From CAITSH01 sp025356665 (lineage in GTDB: Bacteria > Pseudomonadota > Gammaproteobacteria > Burkholderiales > SG8-39), in contig JANXRV010000133.1 in assembly GCA_025356665.1 (NCBI GenBank), positions 24,386 to 88,385 on the forward strand: a stretch of 64,000 bases of DNA. Reading direction: 5' to 3'. Shown here in pieces: positions 35,491-44,549 of this stretch. Each line of letters begins with the position of its first letter. The stretch's first letter is position 1. The translations under genes and the position numbers were made by a program. The notes below the pieces were generated by a model. The model was given only the letters and a program-made list of their open reading frames with translations. It searched no databases and was not told the origin of the DNA.

Positions 35491-36604
35491 TTACAAAAAC
35501 CGCCTGGCACTAAACGCCCCCAATGGCACGCAGGGCACGCGCCTGGCGACAAGATCGGCTATCACCCGCCCCGTCGTTGATCCGCCGCACATACCGACAT
35601 GGCCGTGGCCGAAGGCGTAAAAGGCGTTGGCAAATCCCGACGAGGGCCCGATCACCGGCAGCGAGTCGGGCATGCTGGGGCGAAAGCCCATCCAGCGCGT
35701 GACGCGATTCACATCGTCCTCGGGCAGCAGCCCCGGGTAAAGGCAGCGCGCACCGCGCAAGAGCACGTCGGCGCGGCGCCAATTGGGTGGCGCGGCCAGG
35801 CTGGCGAGTTCCACCGTGCCGGGGAAACGCAGGCCCCTGTCCATGAGCGTCGCGCTGAAATTGCCGTCAACAAACAGCGTCGGTGTGCGCGGCCGCTTTT
35901 CCGGGTTCTTGATAATGACGTGGTAACCACGTTCGGTATCGAGCGGCATCTCGTCGCCGAGATGGCGTGCCAGCGGCCGAGAGAATGCGCCGCAGGCGAG
36001 CACCACGCAGGTCGCTTCGTGGCGGCCCTGGTCGGTCACCACCGCCGTGACGTTGGCGCCGTTGTGCTCAAAGTCGCTGACGCGTTCGCGCACCAGGCGC
36101 GCGTGGTTGATCTCTGGCGCGAGGTCCGGCTCCAGTTCGCGCCGCGCCGCGCCAACCCTGTTCGCTGCCGTAGAGGTACAAGGTCCCCTGCTGGTGAATG
36201 AGGCCTTGCGCACCGGCATCGCGCACGATGGGCGCGTAGTTTTCCAGCGAAGGTTCGAGCAGCGCGCGCAAGGCCTTGGCCTCGGTCTCCACTTTGCTGG
36301 TGGTGGCCGAGCGGACGAAACGCCACAGCCAGGGCGCGATAGTGGGCAAATAGGGCCAGCGTATGGTCAGTGGCCCCTCCGAATCCATCAGCCAGCCCGG
36401 CACTTTCATCGCCACGCCCGGCATGCCCACCGGGATGATGGATGAGCCGGACAGCATGCCGCCGTTGCCCGAAGAGGCGCCGGATCCCGGATCGGCGTGG
36501 TCTATCAGCGTGACCGCGAGGCCATCGCGCTGCAAATAAGCGACGGCACAGGCACCGACGATGCCAGCGCCTATGATAATGACTGACGGTCGGGAGGTAC
36601 TCAT
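35491..36604 (-). pseudogene. DadA-like FAD-dependent amino-acid oxidase/dehydrogenase, frameshifted
   Basis: Two overlapping frames form one DAO-family protein of about 370 residues. The N-part (36604 to about 36150) has VIIIGAGIVGACAVAYLQR and SGNGGMLSGS. The C-part (about 36150 to 35491) has VVLACGAFS, GFRPSMPDSLPVIGPS and FYAFGHGHVGM. The break is near 36140-36160, within a GGCGCGGCGCGG run, where one base was gained or lost. All FAD-contact motifs survive, so this is a young pseudogene or a sequencing slip in a repetitive GC run. It is divergent from the bisC-like gene. Confidence 0.85.
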
Positions 36605-36682
36605 GTTTTCAAGGTTTCAAAGCTTCAGTGTTCACAGTGCGCTTCACATCACTTGGATGCGGGACGGTATTCTAGCCCCGAC

Positions 36683-38992
36683 ATGACAACCCAGCGTTTC
36701 CAGCAACTCGCCCACTGGGGTGCCTTTACCGCGGTGGTGGAAGACGGGCGTTTCGTGCGCTGCGAGCCTTTCGCAGACGACCCGGCACCCTCGCCGATGC
36801 TCGAGGCCATGCCCGCGATGGTCTATTCACCGACGCGCATCATGCGCCCGGCCATACGCAAGTCCTGGCTGGAAAAGCGTGATCGCACGCAGCGCGGCAG
36901 CGACAGCTTTGTCGAAGTGTCCTGGAACGAGGCGCTCAAGCTGGTAGCGTCGGAACTGGCGCGCGTGCGCGCCGAGCGTGGACCCACGGGCATTTTCGGC
37001 GGCTCCTACGGCTGGTCTTCGGCCGGGCGCTTCCACCATGCGCGCACCCAAGTGCGACGCTTTTTATTCGCCGGTGGCGGCTGCACCGACCAGGTCGGCA
37101 ATTACAGCTGGGGCGCGGCGCAATTCATCCTGCCGCACGTGGTCGGCACCTTCGAGCCGGTGTCCGGCCGTGTCACCGACTGGAACAGTGTCGCCGCGAA
37201 CACGCGGCTGATCATCGCCTTTGGCGGGCTCGCACTGAAAAACGGCCAGATTGCCTCGGGCGGCGCCGGCGAGCACTCAATGGGCAAGTGGTTGCACGAA
37301 GCGCGCGCCCGCGGCATCGAGTTCGTGGTCATCAGCCCGACCCGCGCTGATGCGCCGGCTTTTCTTGACGCGCAATGGATCCCCATTCGCCCCAACACCG
37401 ACACTGCGCTGATGCTGGGCATGGCGCACTGCCTGCTCGCCGAGAACCGGCACGACGCGGCTTTTCTCGATAAATACTGTAATGGTTTCGATGCGTTCCA
37501 GCGGTATCTGAATGGCGACGCGGATGGCACGCCGAAAAGCGCCGAGTGGGCCGCAGCCATTTGCGGCGTCGATGCCGCCACCATTCGCGATCTTGCGCGA
37601 CGCGCCGCCGGCACGCGCAGCCTCGTCACCCTCGCCTGGGCCTTGCAGCGCTCGCATCGCGGCGAACAGCCCTACTGGATGTCCATCGCACTCGCGGCGA
37701 TGATCGGCCAGATCGGCCTGCCCGGAGGCGGCTTTGCTTTTGGTCACGGCTCGATGAATGGCGTGGGTAATCCGCGCGCCGAATTGCCGGGAGCGGAAAT
37801 GGCGCTGGGCAAAAACCCCGCGGCCCGCGCGATCCCGGTTGCGCGGCTCACCGACATGCTGGAGCACCCCGGCGGCGAATTCGAGTTCAACGGCAAGCAC
37901 GACAGCTATCCGGACATTGGTCTCATCTACTGGGCCGGTGGCAATCCCTTTCACCATCACCAGGACTTGAACCGCCTGTCGCGCGCCTGGGCGAAACCGG
38001 AAACCGTGGTGGTGCATGATAGCTGGTGGACGCCGACCGCGCGCCGTGCCGACATCGTGTTGCCCGCGACGACCACACTCGAGCGCAACGACATCGGCGG
38101 CTCCTCGCGCGACAGCTATGTGTTCGCAATGCAGCAGGCCATCGCGCCGGTCAGCCAGAGCCGCGATGACTTTGCCATTTTTTCAGAACTGGCCGAGCGC
38201 GGCGGCTTTTCTGCGGCCTATACCGGCGGACGCAGCAGCGGCGAATGGCTGCGCGACATGTGGCGGCAAATGCGCGAAGGCTGCGAACAGCGCGGTGTGA
38301 GCCTGCCCGACTACGATAGTTTCTGGCAGCAAGGCTGGGTGGCGCTGCCGCCGCCTTCGCGTGATTTCGTCTTGTTCGAGGATTTTCGCGCCGATCCGTT
38401 CGCGCATCCGCTGAAGACGCCATCGGGAAAAATCGAGATTTTCTCGGAAACCATCGCCGGTTTCGGCTACGACGACTGCCCGCCGCATCCGGCATGGCTG
38501 GCGCCGGACGAATGGCTTGGCGGTGCCGCAGCCACCACCTATCCGCTGCATCTCATCACCATACAACCACCAGATCGCCTGCACAGCCAGATGGATCCGG
38601 GCCCGGTCGCCCAGGCCAACAAAGTTGCCGGCCGCGAAAAACTGTGCATGAACCCGGCCGATGCCGCGGCGCGCGGCCTCGCCGACGGCGACGTCGCCCG
38701 CATGTACAACGATCGCGGCGCCTGTCTCGCCGGTGTGCGCATTGACGCCAATGTGATGCCCGGTGTGGTGGTAATGGCGACCGGCGCGTGGTTCGATCCC
38801 GACACAAGCGGCCACGACGTAACGGATGGCACAGAACGCAACGGCAATCCCAATGTGTTGTCGCGCGACGTTGGCACATCGCGCCTGGCCCAAGGGCCGA
38901 GTGCGCTGTCGGTGCTGGTCGACGTAAAAAAGTGGACTGAGGCCGCGCCGGCGGTGCGCAGCTACGATCCGCCGGCCCTGGTTTCGCGCTGA
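36683..38992 (+). CDS. Molybdopterin-dependent oxidoreductase (BisC/TorZ-type, DMSO reductase family)
   Basis: A 769-residue molybdenum enzyme for reducing S- or N-oxides such as biotin sulfoxide. GGSYGWSSAGRFHHA (residues 106-120) contains the serine that ligates molybdenum in this family. MGD-binding blocks include NTRLIIAFGG, HGSMNGVGNPRAELPG, IYWAGGNPFHHHQ and the C-terminal NERNGNPNVL-like region (ERNGNPNVLSRDVGTS). There is no N-terminal Fe-S motif and no Tat signal, so it is probably cytoplasmic like BisC. Single gene with no dedicated membrane partner nearby. Confidence 0.92.
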   Translation: MTTQRFQQLAHWGAFTAVVEDGRFVRCEPFADDPAPSPMLEAMPAMVYSPTRIMRPAIRKSWLEKRDRTQRGSDSFVEVSWNEALKLVASELARVRAERGPTGIFGGSYGWSSAGRFHHARTQVRRFLFAGGGCTDQVGNYSWGAAQFILPHVVGTFEPVSGRVTDWNSVAANTRLIIAFGGLALKNGQIASGGAGEHSMGKWLHEARARGIEFVVISPTRADAPAFLDAQWIPIRPNTDTALMLGMAHCLLAENRHDAAFLDKYCNGFDAFQRYLNGDADGTPKSAEWAAAICGVDAATIRDLARRAAGTRSLVTLAWALQRSHRGEQPYWMSIALAAMIGQIGLPGGGFAFGHGSMNGVGNPRAELPGAEMALGKNPAARAIPVARLTDMLEHPGGEFEFNGKHDSYPDIGLIYWAGGNPFHHHQDLNRLSRAWAKPETVVVHDSWWTPTARRADIVLPATTTLERNDIGGSSRDSYVFAMQQAIAPVSQSRDDFAIFSELAERGGFSAAYTGGRSSGEWLRDMWRQMREGCEQRGVSLPDYDSFWQQGWVALPPPSRDFVLFEDFRADPFAHPLKTPSGKIEIFSETIAGFGYDDCPPHPAWLAPDEWLGGAAATTYPLHLITIQPPDRLHSQMDPGPVAQANKVAGREKLCMNPADAAARGLADGDVARMYNDRGACLAGVRIDANVMPGVVVMATGAWFDPDTSGHDVTDGTERNGNPNVLSRDVGTSRLAQGPSALSVLVDVKKWTEAAPAVRSYDPPALVSR

Positions 38993-39019
38993 CTCGCAGA
39001 GATCGCGGGACTGCAGTCG

Positions 39020-39172
39020 CTACTTTTCCAGAACAATGCCGTTGCGCTTGATGAACGCGGCCCAGCCATTGCGTTCTTTTTTCAGACTGACGGCAAACTG
39101 CTCCGGGTTGTCTAACACCGCATTGAGGACCTGCGCCTGGAGTTTTTCAGCCAGCGAAGGCGTTTTCATCAT
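39020..39172 (-). pseudogene. C-terminal fragment of a Bug-family protein
   Basis: About 50 codons ending at TAG 39020 resemble a Bug C-terminus: SLAEKLQAQVLNAVLDNPEQ then FAVSLKKERNGWAAF and IKRNGIVLE. Upstream sequence on this strand is replaced by the IS91-type remnant, so the insertion or a linked deletion removed the rest. Confidence 0.75.
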
Positions 39173-39174
39173 CC

Positions 39175-39690
39175 TGGTCCCCGCGCACCCCGAACTGCTC
39201 ACGTCGGTGCTGCGCATCGTCCACCGCGTCATCGCAGGTTTTCTGCTCAAGTAGGCAGGTCTGAAACGCGCCACAGCCAACGCCGGTGCGGTCACACTGG
39301 TACAGAGATTTGGTTCTGCCGCCAATCTGAACATCCATCTGCACTGTCTGGTGCTCGATAGCGTGTATGGGCGCACTGAGGGCGAGCCGGTCTTCCAGCA
39401 GGCGCGCGCCCCCCGGCCGCGATGAGTTGCAGGGCCTGTTCGACAAGATCATCGCGCGTGCCTTGAAGAGACTGACCCGACTTGGCTTTTTCGTGGAGGA
39501 GGAGGGCATGACCTACCTGGCCGACATCGATCCGGATAACCCACTCACGCCCCTGCATGCGGTCTCGTGCACGTATCGCATCGCGCTGGGACCGCGTGCC
39601 CGACAGAAGGGGCTGAGCCTGCGAACCTCGCCAGGCTCGGCTTTGCGGCCGATGGTTGAACCCCTAACACGCCTCTGTCAGGCTGCGGGA
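39175..39690 (+). mobile_element. IS91-family transposase remnant
   Basis: The middle part of a rolling-circle (Y2) transposase. Blocks: VHRVIAGFLLK, then an in-frame TAG in place of a Gln codon, AGLKRATANAGAVTLVQRFG, SAANLNIHLHCLVLD, VYGRTEGEPVFQ. After a frameshift near 39415 come DELQGLFDKIIARALKRL, GFFVEEEGMTYLAD and CTYRIALGPRARQKGL. The N-terminal and C-terminal parts, including the catalytic tyrosines, are absent. It separates a Bug fragment from the TRAP genes and is inactive. Recognised by similarity to IS91/IS801-type proteins from memory. Confidence 0.8.
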
Positions 39691-39718
39691 ATGATCGGGC
39701 GATGTCTCCGAGGGCATT

Positions 39719-41011
39719 TCAACCGAGAAAATAATGCGGGATCCACGCGGCGAGATCGGCCCAGAACACGACCATCAACAACACGGTCACCTCGGCGACG
39801 ATGAACGCCCAGCAGTAGCGGATGGTTTCGTTGTAGGTGCAGCCGGCGATGCTGGTGGCGACAAAAAGCAGCACTGCGACGGGCGGCGTGGTCGAGCCGA
39901 TCTGCGTCGCCATCACCATCATCAAACCGAGCTGGAATTCGTCGATGCCGAAGTTGCGTCCGATAACGACCGCCACCGGAATCATGATGATGAGGATTGC
40001 CATCGAATCGACAAACATCGTCAGCACCAGCATGATACCCATCAGCAACAGCATGACGCCAAGCTTGCTGCCGGTGACATGCGTGATACCCGACAAAACG
40101 ATGTCGTTGAAATTCAGGTACGCAAGCAGCCAGCCAAGAGCGCCGGCGACCCCGATAATCCCCGATACCATCGCGGTGGTGACCGCGGCACGGATGAAAA
40201 TCTTCGGCAGATCGCGCAGTTTCACCACCCGGTAGACAAAGAAACCGATGAAGAAACCGTAGAAACAGGCGACCACCCCGGCCTCGGTGGCAGTGAACGC
40301 GCCGCTGAGAATGCCGCCGACCACGAGAACCGGCGCCAGCAGCGCCGGCCATACGTTGATGGTGGAGCGCACAACCTTGGCAAACACGAATTTACCGCTG
40401 GTCCGCCGCAACTCGGGAAAGGCCGGCGAATACGAATAAATGTGGATGACAATCATCAGTCCGATGCCGATCAGGATGCCCGGAATAATGCCCCCGAGAA
40501 AGAGGCCGCCGATCGACACGTTGGCCATGGAACCGTAGACGATCATGGTCATCGACGGTGGAATGATCGCGCCTATGGTGCCGGCGCAGGCGACCAGCGC
40601 CGCCGCGAATCCGGGCTTGTAGTCGCGCCCTTTCATCGCCGGCACCAGAATCGAACCGATGGCCGATGTATCCGCGACCGACGAGCCGGACACGCCCGCG
40701 AAGACCATGCTCGACACCACCGACGCATGGCCGAGGCCGCCGCGCCAGTGGCCGACAACCGCCTCGGCGAATTCGACCAGCCGCTTCGAGATTCCGCCCG
40801 CGGACACCAGTTCGCCGGCCAGGATGAAATAGGGCAACGCGAGCAGGCTGAAGTTGTCCAGCATCGCGAACATTTTTTGCGGGAACAGCGCCGGCACCAG
40901 ACCCGGATCGGTAAAAATGCCCACCAGACCGACGATGCCCATCACCAGCAAAATGGGCACACCCAGGGTGATCAGCGCCAGCAGCAGCACAGACAGAATG
41001 ATCAGCATCAT
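39719..41011 (-). CDS. dctM: TRAP transporter large permease (DctM-like)
   Basis: A 430-residue inner-membrane protein with about twelve hydrophobic segments that forms the transport channel of a TRAP system driven by a sodium or proton gradient. Typical blocks are LLALPYFILAGELVSAGGIS, MVFAGVSGSSVADTSAIGS and IIPPSMTMIVYGS. ATG 41011 overlaps the dctQ stop (TGATG). The antisense 442-codon frame is a shadow. The 3' end lies next to the IS91 remnant but the protein looks complete. Confidence 0.95.
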   Translation of the reverse strand: MMLIILSVLLLALITLGVPILLVMGIVGLVGIFTDPGLVPALFPQKMFAMLDNFSLLALPYFILAGELVSAGGISKRLVEFAEAVVGHWRGGLGHASVVSSMVFAGVSGSSVADTSAIGSILVPAMKGRDYKPGFAAALVACAGTIGAIIPPSMTMIVYGSMANVSIGGLFLGGIIPGILIGIGLMIVIHIYSYSPAFPELRRTSGKFVFAKVVRSTINVWPALLAPVLVVGGILSGAFTATEAGVVACFYGFFIGFFVYRVVKLRDLPKIFIRAAVTTAMVSGIIGVAGALGWLLAYLNFNDIVLSGITHVTGSKLGVMLLLMGIMLVLTMFVDSMAILIIMIPVAVVIGRNFGIDEFQLGLMMVMATQIGSTTPPVAVLLFVATSIAGCTYNETIRYCWAFIVAEVTVLLMVVFWADLAAWIPHYFLG

Positions 41012-41511
41012 CAGTGCCCGCCCCCCAGATCGTCGGGCGCAGGCTCGTGCCAGCCAAAATGAAAGGCTACGCGGCGCAAGGCGACGAATGCGAGGTACAC
41101 GCTGCCGATCACCATGCCCGAGTACACCCAGTGCATCGGCAGGCCAAGCCCCGGGCTGTCCTGGGTGCGCGCCACCACCATGATCGCCTGCGTGTAATAA
41201 CCAATCGCCAGGGCCAGCACCAGCCACAGCAATTCAGTCATGAAGCCGACCGCGCGCTGCGACCAGCCGGGCAACATGCGCAGCAGCATGTCCATTCCGA
41301 GGTGCGCACCGCGGCGATACGCGACCGGGATAGCCAGCATCACCATCCATATATGTCCGAATTTCTGGAACTCTTCGCTCCAGGACAGCGGCAGGCCAAG
41401 CACAAAGCGGTTGAACACCTGCAGGCCGCCCACCAGCGTGAAAGCCAGGAAAATCAGGAACAGCACGTACTCGACCGAGCGGTCGACCGACCGGAACAGA
41501 TTGCGGATCAT
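41011..41511 (-). CDS. dctQ: TRAP transporter small permease (DctQ-like)
   Basis: A 166-residue membrane protein with four hydrophobic segments that supports the large TRAP subunit. The WSEEFQKFGHIWMVMLA block and RRGAHLGMDML are characteristic of the family. It sits 53 bp after dctP and overlaps dctM, forming a dctP-dctQ-dctM operon. Confidence 0.93.
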   Translation of the reverse strand: MIRNLFRSVDRSVEYVLFLIFLAFTLVGGLQVFNRFVLGLPLSWSEEFQKFGHIWMVMLAIPVAYRRGAHLGMDMLLRMLPGWSQRAVGFMTELLWLVLALAIGYYTQAIMVVARTQDSPGLGLPMHWVYSGMVIGSVYLAFVALRRVAFHFGWHEPAPDDLGGGH

Positions 41512-41564
41512 GGAAACCTCGATGTGTCTCCGGCGCGCGTGCGCGCGCCGGTGCGCGCAAACCC

Positions 41565-42566
41565 CTATTTAGACTCGCGTATGAGTTTCAGCAAATCTTC
41601 GGCGTTGATGGTCTTGGCCAGTTGATCCTGCAACGGCCCCGCCGTTTTGAGAAAGACGGACTTGTCGATTTTGTTGACGATCATGCCCTTGGCCTTGAGC
41701 TTTTCCATCGATTCGGCGTCACGCTGAACCGACAGGCTGCGATTGATGTCCTGCGCCAGTTTCGCCGCCGCCGCCACCACCTGTTTTTCCTTCTCGGTGT
41801 AGCCATCCCACTCTTTTTTCGAAATCACCGTGGCGGTGGGCCCGAACAGATGCTCGGTCAGGGTGATGTACTTGGCGACCTCATAGAACTTGCCGGTGAA
41901 AGTGACGGCTGAGGAATGCTCGAAACCATCGAGGACGCCGGTCTGCAGTGACGTATAGACTTCGCCGAAGGCCATCGGCGTGGCGCTCGCGCCCATCGCA
42001 TTCAAGGCCGCGACGTAGGTGGGCGTCTGGATGGTGCGAATCTTGAGACCCTTCAGATCCTGCGGCCTTTTGACTTCCTTCTTGGTGGTGATGACGTTGC
42101 GGTAACCCCAGCTGTCCTGCCAGCCGAGGATCTTGAGGCCGAGCTTTTCGTGCTCGGCCGCCAGGGTTTCGCCGACTTTCCCGTCGAGCACCTTGTGCGC
42201 ATGCTCATAATTGCGCCACATGAAAGGCAGGTCGAGGACGCCCATGCGCTTGTTGAAATTGTTATGGATGGCCGTACCGCCGACGTGGATGGTCGCCCCG
42301 GCGCCAAGTTGCATGCCCTCGACCACGGCCCGCTCCTCACCGAGGCCGTTGGCCGGATAGATGCGCGCTTCAAGCGTATCCGAATTGCTGTTGATGTAGC
42401 TGGCGATGAGCCACGACACCATGTGGTTGTCGTTGGCGACGTCCGCGGCGGTGGCATGGGAAATCTTGACCTGCTTTTTTGTCTGCCCGGTGGCGATCAG
42501 CGGGACTGACAGGGCCAACACCACCAGCAAACTGGCAAGCCGGCGAAACGATGGGCTGATATTCAT
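41565..42566 (-). CDS. dctP: TRAP transporter substrate-binding protein (DctP-like)
   Basis: A 333-residue periplasmic receptor with signal peptide ending around LIATGQ. DctP-fold blocks are visible: YPANGLGEERAVVEGMQLGA, LDLPFMWRNYEHAHKVLDG, LGWQDSWGYRNV and LKGLKIRTIQTPTY. The arginine in this last block normally pairs with the ligand carboxylate. GGAGG precedes ATG 42566. The ligand is a carboxylate of unknown identity. Confidence 0.95.
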   Translation of the reverse strand: MNISPSFRRLASLLVVLALSVPLIATGQTKKQVKISHATAADVANDNHMVSWLIASYINSNSDTLEARIYPANGLGEERAVVEGMQLGAGATIHVGGTAIHNNFNKRMGVLDLPFMWRNYEHAHKVLDGKVGETLAAEHEKLGLKILGWQDSWGYRNVITTKKEVKRPQDLKGLKIRTIQTPTYVAALNAMGASATPMAFGEVYTSLQTGVLDGFEHSSAVTFTGKFYEVAKYITLTEHLFGPTATVISKKEWDGYTEKEKQVVAAAAKLAQDINRSLSVQRDAESMEKLKAKGMIVNKIDKSVFLKTAGPLQDQLAKTINAEDLLKLIRESK

Positions 42567-42954
42567 GGATGCTCCTCCTTGGTTGGGGCGTGAATTTTTT
42601 TATTTCGTCACGACCACTCCGCCTGCGGATTCCCCGCGGATCGAGTCGCTTGCTTTTTAAGGCGGGGAAGGCTTCTCTTCTTCGCTGCGCTCGGTGCAAG
42701 CGGCGCAGTTCTCATTGGACGAACATAGTATGTGCAGGATCAATCTATATCAAGCGCGATGATGAGGTCTGATGTCCTACCTCTAACGATAGAAACCGCC
42801 CCGGCCATCTTGCCAAAGCGCAGTGCCGCGCGATCGTGGTTCGCGCGTTTCCGTCTGGATGGGATTGGAACGCAAAGCCGTGTGGCGCCTCGCGCCGGCG
42901 CACACGGCTCATTACGAGCGGCGGTGGCCGGAGGAGACAATCCTCGACCTTTAC

Positions 42955-43271
42955 AGCAGCACCCCCACCAACGGCCTTAAAATCGATTTCTACGCTTACA
43001 ACGGCGCCACGCCGGTCTTGCTCAAGTCGGTTGCCACCAACGCCGACGTCCGCCCGAGGGTCCGCTGCTGCAAGCGGCCGACATGAAAACCGGTCGCTAC
43101 CGCATCAGCGTGCATGTCGCCGACTACTACAAGAAAATCGGCGCCAAGCTGCCCGACGGCGATCACACCATGCCGTCCATGAAATTAGCCATCTGCGAAG
43201 CGACGCAGCCGCATCACCTGCCGTTCCAGATCACGCCCTGGACGCCATCTTCGTCGGTGCTTCCGGGCTGA
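42955..43271 (+). pseudogene. Decayed 5-hydroxyisourate hydrolase (hiuH/transthyretin-like)
   Basis: Fragments of the HIU hydrolase fold in two frames: NGLKIDFYAYNGATPVLLKS and VATNAD in one, MKTGRYRISVHVADYYKKIG and AKLPDG in the next. A degenerate tail (CEATQPHHLPF, ITPWT) follows where the family has a conserved C-terminal YRGS-type end. The catalytic His-rich tail is damaged and at least one frameshift separates the parts. The 388 bp before it (42567-42954) hold the dctP promoter region and no supported gene. No other urate-pathway gene is present in the window. Confidence 0.75.
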
Positions 43272-43311
43272 TCCGTCGCAACAGCGCACGCTGGATTGAC
43301 CGCCATGGCAT

Positions 43312-43338
43312 AAAAAACCCCGCGGCTGCGGTTTTTTT
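43312..43338. terminator. Bidirectional-looking terminator hairpin
   Basis: Six A, two unpaired C, CCGC, loop GGCT, GCGG and seven T. The plus strand ends in T7 and the minus strand in T6, so it can stop transcription from either side. It follows the hiuH remnant and precedes the Bug gene's leader. Confidence 0.65.
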
Positions 43339-43465
43339 CGTCATGCACACAGCCGACAATAATTTCCGGGTTCGGCAAAGCAAGACGCTGCACCGCCAGA
43401 AAATATGTGCGATAGTTCGCAAAACCGGCAACGAACCGGCACGAACAAACAGGAGGAGACACATA

Positions 43466-44458
43466 ATGTACCGTCGCATTCTCAACTGTTTCGCCAGCGC
43501 GCTTGTCGCACTCTCGGCCCTGATCGTCGCGCCCACCGCGCTGGCGCAGGCCTACCCAACCAAGCCCATCACCATCGTCATCATGCTTGCACCGGGCACC
43601 GGCATGGACGTCATCGTGCGCTCGTTTGCGGAAAAACTGTCGCAAAGCCTCGGCCGTCCGGTGGTGGTGGACAACAAGCCGGGCGGATCGGGCCTGGTGG
43701 CCGTCAATTCAGTACTGGCGGCGCCCGCCGACGGCTATACGCTGCTGGTGGCGACCAGCGGCGTCTTTGCCATCAACCAGACGGTGTTCAAGAAACTCTC
43801 CTACGACCCGATCGCAGATTTCATGCCGGTATCGCTGTATCTCAAATCCCCGTTCATCCTGGTGACAAGGCCCACGCTGCCGGTTAAGTCGGTGGCTGAA
43901 CTCGTCGCCTATGCGCGCGCCAATCCGGGCAAGCTGAGCTACAGCTCCCCCGGCGCCTCCACCGCGCCGCAACTGGCGGTGGAGATGATGAAAAGCCACT
44001 ACGGGCTGGACATCGTGCACATTCCCTACAAGAGCAGCCCGCAGGCCGTGGCCGACATTGTCGCCGGCACGGTTGACCTGGCATTCGCCGAGGCCGGCGC
44101 GTCATTCCAGCTGATCAAGGGCGACAAGCTGCGCCCGCTTGCCGTCTCTTCGCTCACGCGCCTTACCTCTTTCACCGACATCCCGCCTTTTGCCGAGGTC
44201 TCGGGTGTCGCCGGTTTCGAAGCCGTGTCCTGGCACATGCTCGCCGTGCGCGCCGGAACGCCGCGCGCCATCATCGACAGGCTGCATGAAGAAATGAAAC
44301 GCGCGATCAAGTCGCCCGACATCCAGGAACGTATGGCGAATCTCGGCCTGATCCCCATCGACCCACCGTCGATTGAGGACACCGAAAAATACGTCAAGGC
44401 CGAAGCGGCAAAATGGGGCGCGCTGGTGACCAAGATCGGCGCGGCGGGTACGCAGTAG
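43466..44458 (+). CDS. Bug/TctC-family substrate-binding protein
   Basis: A 330-residue periplasmic receptor. The signal peptide runs to APTALAQA. Blocks include TIVIMLAPGTGMDVIVRS, VVDNKPGGSGLV, PADGYTLLVAT, SSPGASTAPQLAVE and HIPYKSSPQAV. The first loop has MLAPGTG instead of the usual PYPPGG, so the ligand pocket may differ. AGGAGGAG lies ahead of ATG 43466. It is not in an evident operon; the next gene converges from the other side. Confidence 0.92.
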   Translation: MYRRILNCFASALVALSALIVAPTALAQAYPTKPITIVIMLAPGTGMDVIVRSFAEKLSQSLGRPVVVDNKPGGSGLVAVNSVLAAPADGYTLLVATSGVFAINQTVFKKLSYDPIADFMPVSLYLKSPFILVTRPTLPVKSVAELVAYARANPGKLSYSSPGASTAPQLAVEMMKSHYGLDIVHIPYKSSPQAVADIVAGTVDLAFAEAGASFQLIKGDKLRPLAVSSLTRLTSFTDIPPFAEVSGVAGFEAVSWHMLAVRAGTPRAIIDRLHEEMKRAIKSPDIQERMANLGLIPIDPPSIEDTEKYVKAEAAKWGALVTKIGAAGTQ

Positions 44459-44549
44459 CGCTCGCCGGGGGTGGGCGGCCAACCCGCCATTTACGCTCAA
44501 AGCGGCCCAAAAGGCGACGCGACGCCAAGTACGCCGCGCGCAAGGGGCG

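Noticed and set aside
39734..41062. 442-codon plus-strand open frame rich in Asp, His and Gln
   Set aside because: Antisense to dctM; the odd composition is the complement of hydrophobic codons.
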